64,000 bases of DNA from Tethya wilhelma. Lineage: Eukaryota > Porifera > Demospongiae > Tethyida > Tethyidae. The stretch covers positions 21,634,354 through 21,698,353 of the forward strand of contig CAXIPT010000001.1 of assembly GCA_964030475.1 (NCBI GenBank), in the 5' to 3' direction. Positions 10,950-23,047 of this stretch are shown piece after piece. How positions within the stretch are numbered: position 1 is the stretch's first letter; each line of letters begins with the position of its first letter. Under the pieces are notes generated by a model. It worked only from the letters and a program-made list of their open reading frames with translations, was not told where the DNA came from and searched no databases. A program made the position numbers and the translations under genes.

Positions 10950-11015
10950 ACCAGGCTCTCTCCCTTCCTATTTTTCAGCGTGTAATATTCTGGGAGAGAG
11001 CCTGGGAACGAGGCT
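10950..11015. repeat. Small palindromic element (CCCAGGC family)
   Basis: CCAGGCTCTCTCCC at the left is mirrored by GGGAGAGAGCCTGGG at the right, followed by AACGAGGCT. Similar elements lie at 23498-23603 and 24075-24179. Confidence 0.6.
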
Positions 11016-11156
11016 AAAGTACAGAGCATTTGGGAGCCATTAATTTCTAAATCATGCAATATTCATTATATAGCTAGCTAGCCCAACGACCCTTTCCATA
11101 TTCAAGTGCACGTTATTTGGAATCTATTGCAGCATACAGTGCCCCGAGTTCTGTCA

Positions 11157-11310
11157 TACTATTGCAACTAGTTCTATATCACTTGATATCTTTCAACATC
11201 ATAACCAAACTGTGGTTCACTTTCTGTCATTTGTTGGTGGATCAATTCCAATTCTCTTTGGAGTTGGGCTAGTAGTATCATTTGTGATAATCCAAAATCA
11301 TGTGCACTAA
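11157..11310 (+). pseudogene. Isolated C-terminal fragment of a TM-family gene
   Basis: About 150 bp matching the second-to-last membrane segment of TM5 and TM8 (SLDIFQHHNQTVV, then FVGGSIPILFGVGLVVSFVI), ending in an abnormal stretch after TTTGTGATA. It is closer to TM8 (49020-49142) in its first half. It has no start, no core and no tail. Confidence 0.8.
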
Positions 11311-11688
11311 AATGTTCATATAAAAGCCTATATAACTATGCAAAACTTAAGGTAATCGCACATGATACACATACATACTTTACGAACAAACATATGCATG
11401 AGGGCAATACATGCATCATTGCTCCAGCCCAGCGATTTGTGAATGAATGAGACAAAACAAGGCTACTAATTATAGACAATGTATAGACATGTAGAGCACT
11501 GAGGTATGTAAACAATAAATCCCCAGATGATTCATATTATAATTTCAGTTCTCAGATAATATACTACCAGCAAAATAAAAGCAAGAGCTAGGGTGACAGT
11601 AAGTATAAAGTTTAAATAATACAGCAGATGAAGAATTAAGAGATTACGATCCTATAACAATTGAACAACAAATGATTCAACACTTAAA

Positions 11689-13452
11689 ATGAGCTTATCA
11701 GTGTATTTGTGCCTAGTAATAATTGCACACAAAGTACAAGAATCAACTAGTCAGGAGACACACAATGACCAAAACCGATGTCCTATTTGGACTATACCAA
11801 CCAATAGATCCAATGGAACTACCAAGTGTGAATGTGGTGATGAAGTAGATTGGATTGTACAATGCGAGCAAAATACTTCTAAAGTTCAGATTCTACTCTA
11901 CCATTGCATGTCTTACAGTGATGAGTTCAATATAGTGGTTGGGAAGTGTATGTATCATTTACACAATCCACACAATCCACACAAAAGCTTTTATTGGAAT
12001 GTACCAAAACTGAGACAAAGAAATAATACTGCACTGTGCCAGTTTGAGGAACACAGAACTGAGAATAAATACAAGTACCAAACTGGCCTCATGTGTACTG
12101 GGTGTATCAAGGGATATTCCTATCCTGTCTACTCTTATAGTTTGGCTTGTGTTGAATGTAAAGACTACAAGTACAACTGGTTGAAGTACATTGCTGTGGC
12201 ATTTCTTCCTCTCACTGTCTTTTACAGCATAGTCATACTCTTTAGAATATCAGCTACATCAGGAGCAATGAATGGATATGTACTAGTATGTCAACTTATA
12301 ACATCGCCAATAAATGTTAGAACACTCAATACAAATGCAAAAGAAGCTGCAGAGATGGCATATATGTATGTTTCATTCCTTGGAATCTGGAACTTGGATT
12401 TCTTTCGTGGACTATATCCTCCATTTTGCTTACATCCTAACATGACTACACTACAGACACTAATGCTGGACTATCTCATTGCTGTCTATCCGCTGATACT
12501 CATCATTCTCACTTACATCTGTGTCAAACTACACACTCGCTACAGTCTGGTTGTTCGCCTTTGGAGTCCTTTCTACAAGTGCTTTGCTCTCATTAGAAAC
12601 AAATGGGACATAAACAGATCTCTCATTGATGTCTTTGCTACTTTCATTTTGCTCTCTAACTTGAAGATTCTTGAGGTGTCCTTCTATATTCTCACTCCAA
12701 ACACACTCTATAATGTCACTGGTGATCCTATCCCAAAGAAATATCTCTACTATGATGCAACTTACGAGTTCTTTGGAAAGGACCACATTTCTTATGCTTT
12801 GCTAGCCTTCTTCATGGTCTTTGTGTTCAACATCGTCCCACTGGTTCTTCTCTGTCTCTATCCTTGTCGCTGCTTCCACAAGCTTTTGAATTATTGTAAT
12901 CTTCGCTGTCTTACACTACACATCTTCATGGACTCATTTCATGGTTGTTACAAGCTCCAGCCTTGAGACTGCCGTTACTTTGCTGCTCTCTACTTACTTA
13001 TGAGGATTGTGAGTCACAGCTTCATCCTAACAAATGCAGCTCCTCAAATGTCTTTCTTAGTGACTGGAGTTGTGCTCATTGGAACGTCTGCTTGTGTTGC
13101 TATCATAAGACCATACAAAAGATTACTCTACTCAGTTATAGATATAATACTGTTTGCAGACTTAAGTGTAGTATGTTTGATTAAAACAAGTTCTTTGTCA
13201 CTTGAAATCTTTCAACGTCATAACCAAACTGTGGTTCGCTTTCTATCCTTTGTTGGTGGATCAATTCCAATTCTCTTTGGAGTTGGGCTAGTAGTATCGT
13301 TTGTGATACCTCAACAGTTTTTACTAAAACTAAAAGAGATTTTCGATCATGTGAAATTGATCATCACAAGAAAAGCTGACTCCACTCAACCCCAGAATCC
13401 TGTACCTTATCGACTGGATCACATGGATGAATGCCCTCCTCTACTACCATAG
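11689..13452 (+). pseudogene. TM5: full-length TM-family gene with one in-frame TGA
   Basis: 588 codons in a single frame including the final stop, with all family features: signal peptide, CPIWTIP, ECGD, YHCMSYSDEFN, GKCMYHLH, TGLMCTGCIKGYSYP (a Glu of the family replaced by Gly), membrane core, and tail NPVPYRLDHMDECPPLLP. The only break is TGA at 12964-12966 inside the conserved word KLQPRDC, where every paralogue has CGA (Arg). This is a single C-to-T change at a CpG. The frame is otherwise intact on both sides, so the lesion is recent, or the site is polymorphic. As read, the product would stop at 425 residues and lose the last three or four membrane helices and the tail. I annotate a pseudogene but a truncated protein is possible. 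Confidence 0.75.
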
Positions 13453-14679
13453 ATTGATAACAATAATTGTTACAAAATTTAATACACTATGATAATTATA
13501 TTGCTGGAAGGTTTTGGATGACTTGAAATGTGCTTAATTGCCACATTATAATTATGATTTAACTAGGCTTACTGCATAATTATGACATAATTTGAAAGAA
13601 ATTTGTTGCGTTAACTCAAGAGTCCGCGCTCTGCTAGTCTTGTAGCTCAGGTGCTTTGTGTACGCTGTAAGTAGACATGTCTATACATGCTCCTTACAAA
13701 GGTGATAGTAACTACTAGCTATTTTTCTCAGGGGTTACTGGCAGTAAAAGTGGCAATGCATGCAAGTAAACTAGTAAACTCTCACTTAAAATACATTGTT
13801 TACTTACATTATAGATTTCCATAGAGACAATATCATACTCCTACACTTAGATAAGCACATAATATGCTACATGTATATACAATATGAAAAAGCACACGAC
13901 ATGTAAGCTCGCTATTATCAGAAAATTTATGACAAAAGAAATCAGAGGACTTGTAAAAAGATGCTGTTTAACAGTTAAGAGTTTTACTGCATGGTGTCTG
14001 CGTGTACATGTTTATATTGTAATGGGTCTCATTGACAAACAATAATATATTATTGTTTGAGACCCGTTACAAATAAGTTTCAGGTCTGATTGCTGTATAC
14101 CGCAAAAACACACACTGGTCCCATGTAGGACAATACAAGAGCAGATTGAGAGAAAACAAACATAAGCTGAAAATATTAAAAGTAAAACCAGTATATAGCT
14201 TATGAGTGAATGCCACACTGGCAAAACCATTATTCACCATTATATCGCTTCCAAATCAAGTATGATCGATATACATACAAATACGATTGTAGAGCATGTA
14301 ATTTCTCACAGTACCTTTCATTCCATTGACTTTCCCAGTGTATTTGTGCACGTGTCATGATAACTTATACCACAATTTGACTAATATTCGCATTGAGAAA
14401 ATTTCGTATGCGTCACCGTGTTCAAAAATTAAACATTTGAAATTTTGACAACCCATTACCAATATTACTGTGGGTGCTAAGCAAGTATGAAAATAAAACA
14501 TACAAAAATTTAACATACGGAGCATGAAAATACCTCAAACTACGGTACACAACAAAATAATCCACGACAGCCACATAATCCAAGTTATACCTCAATCTAA
14601 CCATGCAAACCCAGCTTAAAGAAGCGCCTGTACCGCTAGCAAAACCTCATTCTACTACCTTACACACAACACACCATAC
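13453..14679. other. Noncoding part of copy A with a foldback
   Basis: 3' flank of TM5, then the sequence matching 49.9-50.37 kb of copy C. It includes an imperfect hairpin at about 14018-14070 (GTAATGGGTCTCA mirrored by TGAGACCCGTTAC around AATAATATATTATT) that is absent from copy C. No gene seen. Confidence 0.5.
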
Positions 14680-16309
14680 CAGTTGTCCATGCTTCATGAT
14701 GAGCTTGATGAGATCCTCTTCCAGTCCAGCCAGGAAGGACTCACTGGGATGCTCCATGAGAGGCACCACCTCCTTCAAGATCCTGGCCACAAAGTGCAAG
14801 AACATCACGTCTTTATGAGCCTAAGATAAAAGACAAACTTGAGTGAATGAGATAAACTGAATATTGTTATGGGGGAAAGTTTCACAATTAAGGTTGAATA
14901 TATATTTGAAAGAAGTTCTTGAAAAAGTTACAATCAGAGAGATTATCTAACGCTTGTATTCTGTGACACAGAGCTGTATTGATCAACATAATCAAATAAT
15001 GTTGTTAGTGTTAGAAGTAAAGCGAAGAGAGTTAACGCTTGAGTACGAAATGAGTCTACATACACTTAGTTGCATGCAATGGCGCCTCCTCTAGTTTGAG
15101 GGAGCCAACTAGCAATAAGGTATACACTAGCATGCAAACACTCAAGATAACTTGCATTGATACATTGGTAAACTGGTAGACTGAACAGCCCTTACAAAAC
15201 ACAACTTAAATAGTGAGGATGTCTTGATAGACTTCCTTTACAAGTTTTACAGAAATCAGGGCTGTACTCTCTATATCATTCATAATGCAGTCTATTGTGT
15301 AGTAATGAACACGACATAATAATACATAGACAAATGTATTATGGACATGGTCATATGGCAATGGCATCATCAATATGTATATATAAGAGACTGACAATGC
15401 TACAGAATACTCCTCAAAATAAAGCTCAGACTCGTTCCGTTTACGTAAAACAGAAAGCTGTGTGTAAACGTGCATTCTACAATACTTGTATTTCAGAGTC
15501 GTGTAACCATTATTCAAAAACGCTTTTGTTTTACTCACGTATATGTATATGGTCCTTCTCATGTCACATTATGCTCATGCATGCTGTCTCACATCATGCA
15601 TCCAAGTCTCACAATGTGGCTCCACAAACCCAAAAACAACTGGCACTCCCACTCCCACTGACAGCTTAAAAAAATGTCATGATGAATGCTTTGTCTTCGG
15701 AAGAAATTAACAAGTCTTTACTGACTGCTGAACAAGAAGTTATTTAGAAGTACATACAAAAGCTTGAAGAATGAAAGTAAAGTATAAAGTATTAACTCTC
15801 GCTTTAAATTTAGAAAGAGATATATAGTTTCTTCACAAAAGATGTCATGGCCTGGTGTACTCCGTGTGGTGGGGGTGCTCTTCCAACTCTACCACAAAAT
15901 GAGCTGTATCAGTTGAAGGTTGTGATTTTCAGGCAATTTCCTAAGTATATTGGCAGACACCAGAGACTTTTGAGTCATTGTGGTCAGGCTGTGTTTAACT
16001 TAGCTCTATTGAACAAGGGTGCAAGAGGCTAAGACTAAAACTCCAAGCAAATCCACAATCCCTCTCCCTACAGTTATGTACCTTTCAGTTTCATCAAACA
16101 AATTATTTTCTTGCATTCTCTTGTCCCACATGCACGTTCTGTACTTTTTTCATAACTAAATTGTAATATTAAGTTTAACGTTAGTTAAAAAATTGAACAA
16201 GGAAAATAATACAAGCAAGATTGATTAAAAACAATACAGCTGATACAGTAAATCAAAACAGCAAAATAAATAATGATAATAATCAAGAATCCATACATCC
16301 TACTAATAG

Positions 16310-17330
16310 CCAGTAGCTGGTCCCTCAAGCTCAATCACTTTAGGATTACCTTCTTGAGATGACCAATGTATTTTTGGCATTAAGATACAATCACACTCTC
16401 CTAAAATGTTTTAATTCCATCTATAAGTTCACTCTTGGTCTTTGGTTTGATCTCCCGTCTCAAAAACTCCTTTAGATCATGCTAGGGATATTCAATTGGA
16501 TTACAATCAGGCGACTCTGCTGGGGTTTTCCACTAGTTGATGCCATTGGCATTCATGAACTTCTCAGGAAGCTTCGAGGTATGCTTCGGATCATGTCTTG
16601 CATGAATCAGTGACCATCTGAGTAAGTTCCTTCAATAAAAGGTAACAGTGTTGCTCTCAGGATCTCCACAAACAAAAGAGCATTCATCTTCCCTTCAAAA
16701 ATACAGATTCCTGTCCTCTCTCACCAGCTTATCCCTGCCCAGACGTGGACTTGGGTTGGGTGCATGGCTCTGCATTGAACAAATTAGAATACATATAAAT
16801 ACTGAGCTGTGGTACTGTATATGTGTACATTATAATGTTTCCTACCAAGGTTTGTTTCTTGGAGGTTCTCCCACCTTCCTACAGTTGTGTCGTCTGTGGG
16901 ACTCCATTTGGACAGAGCACTCATCTGTCCAGATAACATCATGAAAATAATCATCCTTGTTTGTTCTTGCCCATGTAAGATGCTTGGCTTTGTTTGCACC
17001 TCAAATTAGTTGGCAATAGGCGAATCTCCTGAATGTCCACCCCAGTCCAATTCTCACTCTTAGTACTGTGGCTAAACTAATCTCAATGCCTTCCTTCCTT
17101 AGAAGAGAATAGAGTTGAGTAGCTGTAGTCTCATCATCCTTCCTCATCTGTTGTTCCACTAAAATCTTCATTTGGCATGTTATTATGGTCGGCCTGTCAC
17201 TCCCCTCCTTGCACTTTATTGAGCTTATCTCTTGAAATCGTCGTAAAAATTTGAGAATGCCTCTTCTGCTGACCCTAATGTCTTCTTGTTCCAACCTACT
17301 TGAGATCGACGGTGCTCTCTCTCTTAAAAA
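16310..17330 (-). mobile_element. Decayed Tc1/mariner-like transposase
   Basis: On the minus strand, 17294-17001 encodes a helix-turn-helix half typical of Tc1 transposases (SRRGILKFL, GRPTI-like, ATVLRVRIGLGWTFRR, YCQLI). It continues in shifted frames through TNKDDYFHDVIWTDE (the first catalytic Asp lies in WTDE) and CSVQMESH, then RFLYFEGKMNALLFVEIL and RATLLPFIEGTYSDGH, with several frameshifts and stops. The last catalytic region is not readable. Terminal inverted repeats were not found. It sits in copy A where NIPBL exon E17 should be. Confidence 0.75.
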
Positions 17331-18819
17331 AGCAAAATTCTTTGCTTGACAAAGTCACTGTACACCATTTCAACGTAAGGAAGGCCAAGACGGTTATTCC
17401 CAAGTTTTTGTCACGTATTTTGCATGTGCTCGCTTTATAATTGAATAAGCACAAAACGCTCTAACGTCAAGTGTTAAGTTTTACATTTGCCGTTTCCTTC
17501 TAGCTGATAATGAGATATGAATACGTTAACGTAGCGTTGAAACGATAGCGTACCTACGGGCATAAATTAATACAACATTACAGATTGAGCTATAAATAAA
17601 CACCAGAACTTTCTGCTTGTAGAATGCATGTATCCACTTCCATAATACTTGCTGGCACCAGAACAATATGATTATTTTCTTTGTACCTGGGTTCTCATCC
17701 AGTGCAAGTACCTCTCAACCAGGCAGTCCACCATCAGTTGACTGACATAGAACACTTCTTGAACAGCAGCCTGGTCTTCTGTCTTCAACATCTAGTAGTG
17801 TGTACATAAGTAGAAGATTTCGGTGATATAGTGCACAAACAGGCATTGGAGATAATCCGTAAGTATCCACTATAACACTGTCTATTGATCCTACACACTA
17901 TACCTGCTCAAAGAGCTGTTTAAACCACTCAGAAATGTAATCTTTACATATCCCAACCTGGAATGGAGAAGCAAATTTAGAAATAAATGGTGAGCAAAAA
18001 ATAATCTCATGCAAGTATACAACGGCAATACAGCAATAGTCAACAGGATGTACAGTACTACAAGAAGCTCACCAAAGAAGTAATGATGGTGACTCTCTTA
18101 ATTGAGAAGAACCTCCTTCTGCTCTGCCCCCTCTGGTGGACTAGTGAACCACAACTCCCAAAACACTTGAGTTACAAGTTGCTACAGAACACACACATGT
18201 ACTAGATGCGTGAACACAATCGATTAAAAAATTAATACATGCAGATACTCAATCAGGTAGAATAATAGCGATATTTGATGAATAGTTTGATGGACTCCAA
18301 CAAAGAAAGCCTAAGGATAAGGTATATATGTATAAAAGAAAATATAATCGTAAAAGATTCAAAAGGACAACATGGCTAAAAGTCCATCTTGGTGAAGAAA
18401 TGAAAACAAAAGTTTCTTGCCATTAGAACAACTTTCAAACTTATCCTACCTTGATCTCTCCTTCTTCATCTCCTATTCTCCTGATGATCCTCACACAGAT
18501 GTCAGCAATCTTGGGAAACTCTGGTTGAAAGACACAAATGTCCTTGAGGATCTTGATCGCTCTTTTGCGAACACTAACACCAGAATCCTACAAGGATACA
18601 AGGATATATAGGTGAACAGAAAATACAAAAAATGCTCCTAAACAACAAACGATACTTTGCAAAAATTAGAACATTATTATCATATCATGCCAATGATCTT
18701 ATTTTGATATATACCAATAGCTAAGAATAACATCTGCTCGTCTTATGCTGCATGATTACAACTCCTTTTTTTTTTTGTACGAATGAACAATATGTGAAAG
18801 TATCTAATCAATCAAAAAG

Positions 18820-20760
18820 CCAAAAAAAAACACCTTCACATTGGAGTCTAGGAGAGTTCAAATGATATCCACTTTAGTATAGTTCGACCAATGTAGGCCT
18901 GACTTGGACCACAATCGTATAGATGACAATTCTCACTATCCATTTTGATAGTAAAAATTTCAAAAAAAAATAAGTTGTAGGGAATGGGCAGTGCGGTAAA
19001 AGTATTGGAACAAGGCACGGTCTCAATTTCGGCACATGACTACTTCATTTTTATTCTTGATCCCTCATATGGATTTTTTAGTGTCCTGTTTCAATAATCT
19101 GTACACTAATAAATTCTAGTACTGTAGCTTATTGCATGCATGCATTGGTTCAATTTCTACAGTAACTATAATCACTTGGCTAAGCAATGGAGTAAACCAT
19201 AACAATGGCGCTAAATCTTTTTTTGTATGACAAATTACTAATGAGCAATACGCAAAAGTATTTAGTCAGTCGAATAAAAAGGCCAAAAAAAAAAGGCCAC
19301 AAAAAAGGCCACTAAAGATGTCTTCATATTAGAGTCTAAAAGGGTTGGACAAGACTGCGACCCTTATATAGTTCAAATAAGCACACTGAGACGATTCAAA
19401 CGATATCCACTTTGTTATAGTTTGGACAATGTAGGCCTGACTTGGACCAAAATTGTATATATCAAAATACTCACTGTATACATTTTGATTTAGTAGGTTT
19501 TTCAGGTGTCTAAATAAAAGCAACTCTGTATCTAAGGTTTTTGATTAAAATATTATGACAATCTATATATCATTTGAATGCTCTTCTTGTGCTGATTACA
19601 ATGGTGCTAACTCTTTTTTTGTACGACAAATCACTAATGAACAATGTGCCGAAATTCAGAGACTTGCCTTGTTTCATTGCTTTTTACCGCACTGCCCATT
19701 CCTACACTTCTCATTTTTATAAAATTTTTACTATACATCATTTGAATGCTCTTCTTATGCTGATTATAATGGCGCTAACTGTTTTTGTACAACAAATCAC
19801 TAATGAACAATACATGAAAGTATCTAGTCAGTCCCAAAAAGAAAAGGCCACAAAAAGGCCACCAATAAGGTCTTCATATTGGAGTCTAGGAAGGTTGGAC
19901 AAGAATGCGGACATTATTGTACAATTTAGCACGCTGAAAGGATTCAAACAATATCCACTTTGTTATAGTTTGGACAATGTAGGCCTGATTTGGACCACAA
20001 TTGTATATATAATACTCACTGCACTTTTTGATTCAGGAGGTTTTTCAAGTGTCTAAAGCAACTCTGTATCTCAGGTTTTTCATTAAAACGTCACAATCTA
20101 CATATCATTCGAAAGCTCTTCTTATGCTGATTTCAATGGGGCTAAATCTTTTCTTGTATGACAAATAACTAACAAACAATATGTGAAACTATTTAGTCAG
20201 TCCAAAAAAGGCAACAAAAAGGCCACTATAAAGATGCCTTCATATTGGAGTCTAAGAAAGTTGGACAAGACTGAAACCCTTACAATTGAAATAAGCACAC
20301 TGAGAGGTTTCAAACAATATCCATTTGTTATAGTTTGGACAGCGTAGGCCTGACTTGGACCACAATCGTATAGATGACAATTCTCACTGTACATTTTGAT
20401 TCAGTAGGTTTCACAGGTACTTAAATCAAAGTAACTCTGTATCTCAGGTTTTTGATTTAAACATGTCAATCTATGTATCATTTGAAAGCTCTTTTTATTC
20501 TGATTACAATGGTGCTAACCCTTTTTTTTTGTAAGACAAATTACTAATGAACAATACGTGAAAGTATCAAGTTAGTCCAAAAAAAGGTCACAAAAAAGCC
20601 ACAAAGACGCCTTCATATTGGAGTCTAGGAGAGTTGGACAAGACTGTGGATTTTACTGTTCAATTCAGCACACTGAGAGGATTCAAATGATATCCACTTT
20701 GTTATAGTTTGGACAACGTAGGCCTGACTTGGACCACAATCGTATATATGACAATATTCA
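18820..20760. repeat. Tandem array of a ~370-bp unit, about five copies
   Basis: The landmark TGTAGGCCTGACTTGGACC recurs at about 18890, 19430, 19979, 20345 and 20718; the last two steps are 366 and 373 bp, and the first two are longer because of MITE M3 pieces. Each unit also carries AAAGGCCAC, TTGGAGTCTAG, GATATCCACTTTG, TTTGGACAA, TTTGAAAGCTCTTC and TGTATGACAAAT words. The array lies in what was the intron between NIPBL exons E13 and E12. Copy C has only about 1.5 units and copy B a fraction of one. Confidence 0.85.
18948..19735. mobile_element. MITE M3, arms split by a repeat unit
   Basis: The left arm of family M (AGTAAAAATTT, GTAGGGAATGGGCAGTGCGG, ending at CATGACTACTTCATTTTTATTC) is at 18948-19060. 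The right arm (GTGCCGAAATTCAGAGAC ... GCACTGCCCATTCCTACAC, ending TTTTTACTATA) is at about 19645-19735. Between them lies a unit of the ~370-bp array, not the usual MITE centre. Confidence 0.65.
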
Positions 20761-21640
20761 CCCAATCTCTATGTTAGTGACTCACTCAAATACGTTCACA
20801 GATAATATAATACTGGGAGGTGAGATGACGTTGAATGAGCACAAAACGATCAATCAGATCAACCGCAGCCTCTCGAACCAGAGTAGAGGTATCCAAGAAA
20901 CGAAACTCTACAGCACGTTGCATGTCAGTCTAAGGGTGAATGTGGGGAGATTGAGATAATAGTAAGATAATATGTATACACCATATAGTGGGTACAAGTG
21001 TAAATGCGGTGAATTGATTTTATTTAAATTTCCAAAACAGTTCTATCAAACCTGGGGGCATATAACAAACGTAGCATGTATGACTGACAGTTGTGTAGGC
21101 AGGGGAAGGGCTTTGGGAGCTCAAGCCTGCCCCTTCTTTCCCTTGCGAAATTTAGGCTCTGCACGATAAATGCATTACTTTTGAGTACTTACTTTAGCAA
21201 CAGTGCTTAGCAGCCATCTTTGGTTAGAATTTGTCCAGAATAACTTGGGGAAAGCTTTCTTTTGATTCAACAAAAAACGATTGAGGGAGTGTGTGCAAAA
21301 CGTTGTGCATGTATATACATAGGAGAATATTTAAATGTGACGATGACCTTCAAGACTGTCAATGGTACATGTACAAGTGCAGGAAGAACCGTCACATATC
21401 AATTTATATATATATATATGTCAACACACCTGATTCGTTAGAGCCTCACCCACTAACGATTAAGTTTAGATGCTAAACCTCCAGGGACCTATACAATGAC
21501 TTGGTACTACATGGCCAAGTATGATCATATAACTGTACTGCACCAGTGCTGGGACTGGCCTCTTACAATTGGAACGTAGAACGTACAATTAAGTTGGTAA
21601 GATCTAGACTCTTTGCCTATTCAATGAAACATACACAGCT

Positions 21641-22323
21641 GTAGTAAATATTGCTAAAGGTATGCTAGTAAGAAAGATTAAATAAAGTGCTAAATCTATG
21701 TTTCACATCTGCCATAATATTATACACACTAGTTATAGGGTATACACCTATAATAATTAACTGCATACACACATTATAACCAATCTACAGTTCTCTGTAG
21801 TGGCCAGTGTTGGAAGGAGCTCCCTAACAACTTTGTCTACAATGGGAGACAACTCAACTTCACAGTGATCAAGGGAAAGTAAATTATAACATTATACTTT
21901 TGAAATAGTGATTAATGACTGAAAATCCAGTATTATGTAATATCAATTATGCTCTGTTGGTAAAATTGGAGTTTTCACCAAATTTAACATTTAATTAACC
22001 CAAGCAAAGATATATATATAGCTCTTATGGACATAGGCAAGTAAGAATATTACACATAGTATGCCAAACAGTACAGTACTTATCTTAGGTCAATAAAAAG
22101 TCTTTTCTACGTACAATACAATGTAATTATGGCAGTTACAAGGGACATATATTTTAGTTACTCTAACCTATTTAAGAGAAATACTATAGTTGCTGATATA
22201 ATTGTACATCTGCCAGTATATATGATTAGATTAGAAAATAAAATACTAGAGCAGCCACTGAACATACTATACAGGAATCATTGAATTGTGGTACAGGGGC
22301 AGAATGAGCGGAGTCCACATGCA
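21641..22323. other. Between copy A and the NIPBL stop codon
   Basis: AT-rich, no gene seen. Since NIPBL reads leftward and ends at 22324, its 3' UTR must lie here. The TTTAATCTTTC (minus) and several AATAAA-like words on the minus strand are possible ends, none decisive. Confidence 0.4.
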
Positions 22324-22961
22324 CTACTTGAAGTCAGGATCGTCGTCACTGTCATCAGAGCTGAGTATCTGAGACAAACTGAATCAAGGAAAATGCAATA
22401 TTGTTGATATCGTACATAACTACATGCATGTGTGTGTATAGCTCTTGTTTCTTTAACCCCTCTCCCACACCAACCCACACTATAAGATATATCAGGTGTT
22501 AGTCTATACTATATCAAATTGTAATACACTAACTATAACGTGCACATAATAACATAACAATTAAGATACAATTCGTCGTTTTTTCTTTGACTTTGATCCT
22601 CGTCTTCCCTTGTGTGATCCTGACTCACTGGCCATGCTGCTGGAGGAGCCACGGGAATGACTCCTACGGGAGGGGGGCCGGGGGACAGAGGCCGGGGGGA
22701 GGGGCGGCTTGACATAGGATCAGGTATGAATTTGTGTGTATAGTGAATACTCAGAAGCAGTATGATATATAGCTTGTATGTGCATGAGTTAGTTTAGTAC
22801 ACAGGCACTACTAGCATCATATTGGTCAGGACACAAGCTTACTCATTGACATTGATACAACATTACGTATACTATTTTGGCAGGGATGCATGCATGCATA
22901 CACGCACACACGCACACACGCATGCACGCACACACACACACACACACACATACACACACAN

Positions 22962-23047
<86 letters not shown>

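Larger units (their letters stand above)
14680..20929 (-). pseudogene. Broken partial copy of NIPBL exons (copy A)
   Basis: Six exons correspond to E18 (14680-14820, intact), E16 (17687-17791), E15 (17904-17957, intact), E14 (18073-18181), E13 (18450-18587, intact, two substitutions) and E12 (20786-20929) of the NIPBL gene at 50.4-53.3 kb. E16 has lost one base in the VERVLAL region (frameshift). E14 has a 4-base insertion near 18100 that gives an immediate TAA. E12 has lost three bases and its last codon is TGA (20786-20788) instead of CGA. E17 is missing. The copy lies beyond the stop codon of the intact gene in the same orientation, so it is a dead downstream duplicate. Splice signals are mostly preserved, so it could still be transcribed by readthrough. 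Confidence 0.85.
11510..21640. repeat. Segmental duplication, copy A (TM gene plus NIPBL exons)
   Basis: Co-linear with 47,313-53,520 (copy C). Shared landmarks in order: CAATAAATCCCCA upstream of the TM gene, the TM gene itself (TM5 versus TM8), AACACATAATATGCTAC, CATGTAGGACAATACAAGAG, NIPBL exon E18, then E16, E15, E14, E13, the ~370-bp repeat and E12. Copy A has insertions (13870-14110, a Tc1-like element at 16.3-17.3 kb), lacks exon E17 and has an expanded repeat. The last ~550 bp (21.09-21.64 kb) are not in copy C but are in copy B at 41.10-41.66 kb. Confidence 0.85.

Noticed and set aside
10790..11059. 89-codon minus-strand frame
   Set aside because: It overlaps GACC-repeat and palindromic repeat sequence; no homology recognised.
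12964..12966. TGA in TM5 as a selenocysteine codon
   Set aside because: All paralogues have CGA (Arg), not Cys, at this site, and no SECIS-like hairpin was noticed downstream. A CpG transition explains it.
15206..15669. Overlapping frames of 118 and 124 codons on both strands
   Set aside because: No recognisable domain; the stretch is decayed intronic DNA of copy A.
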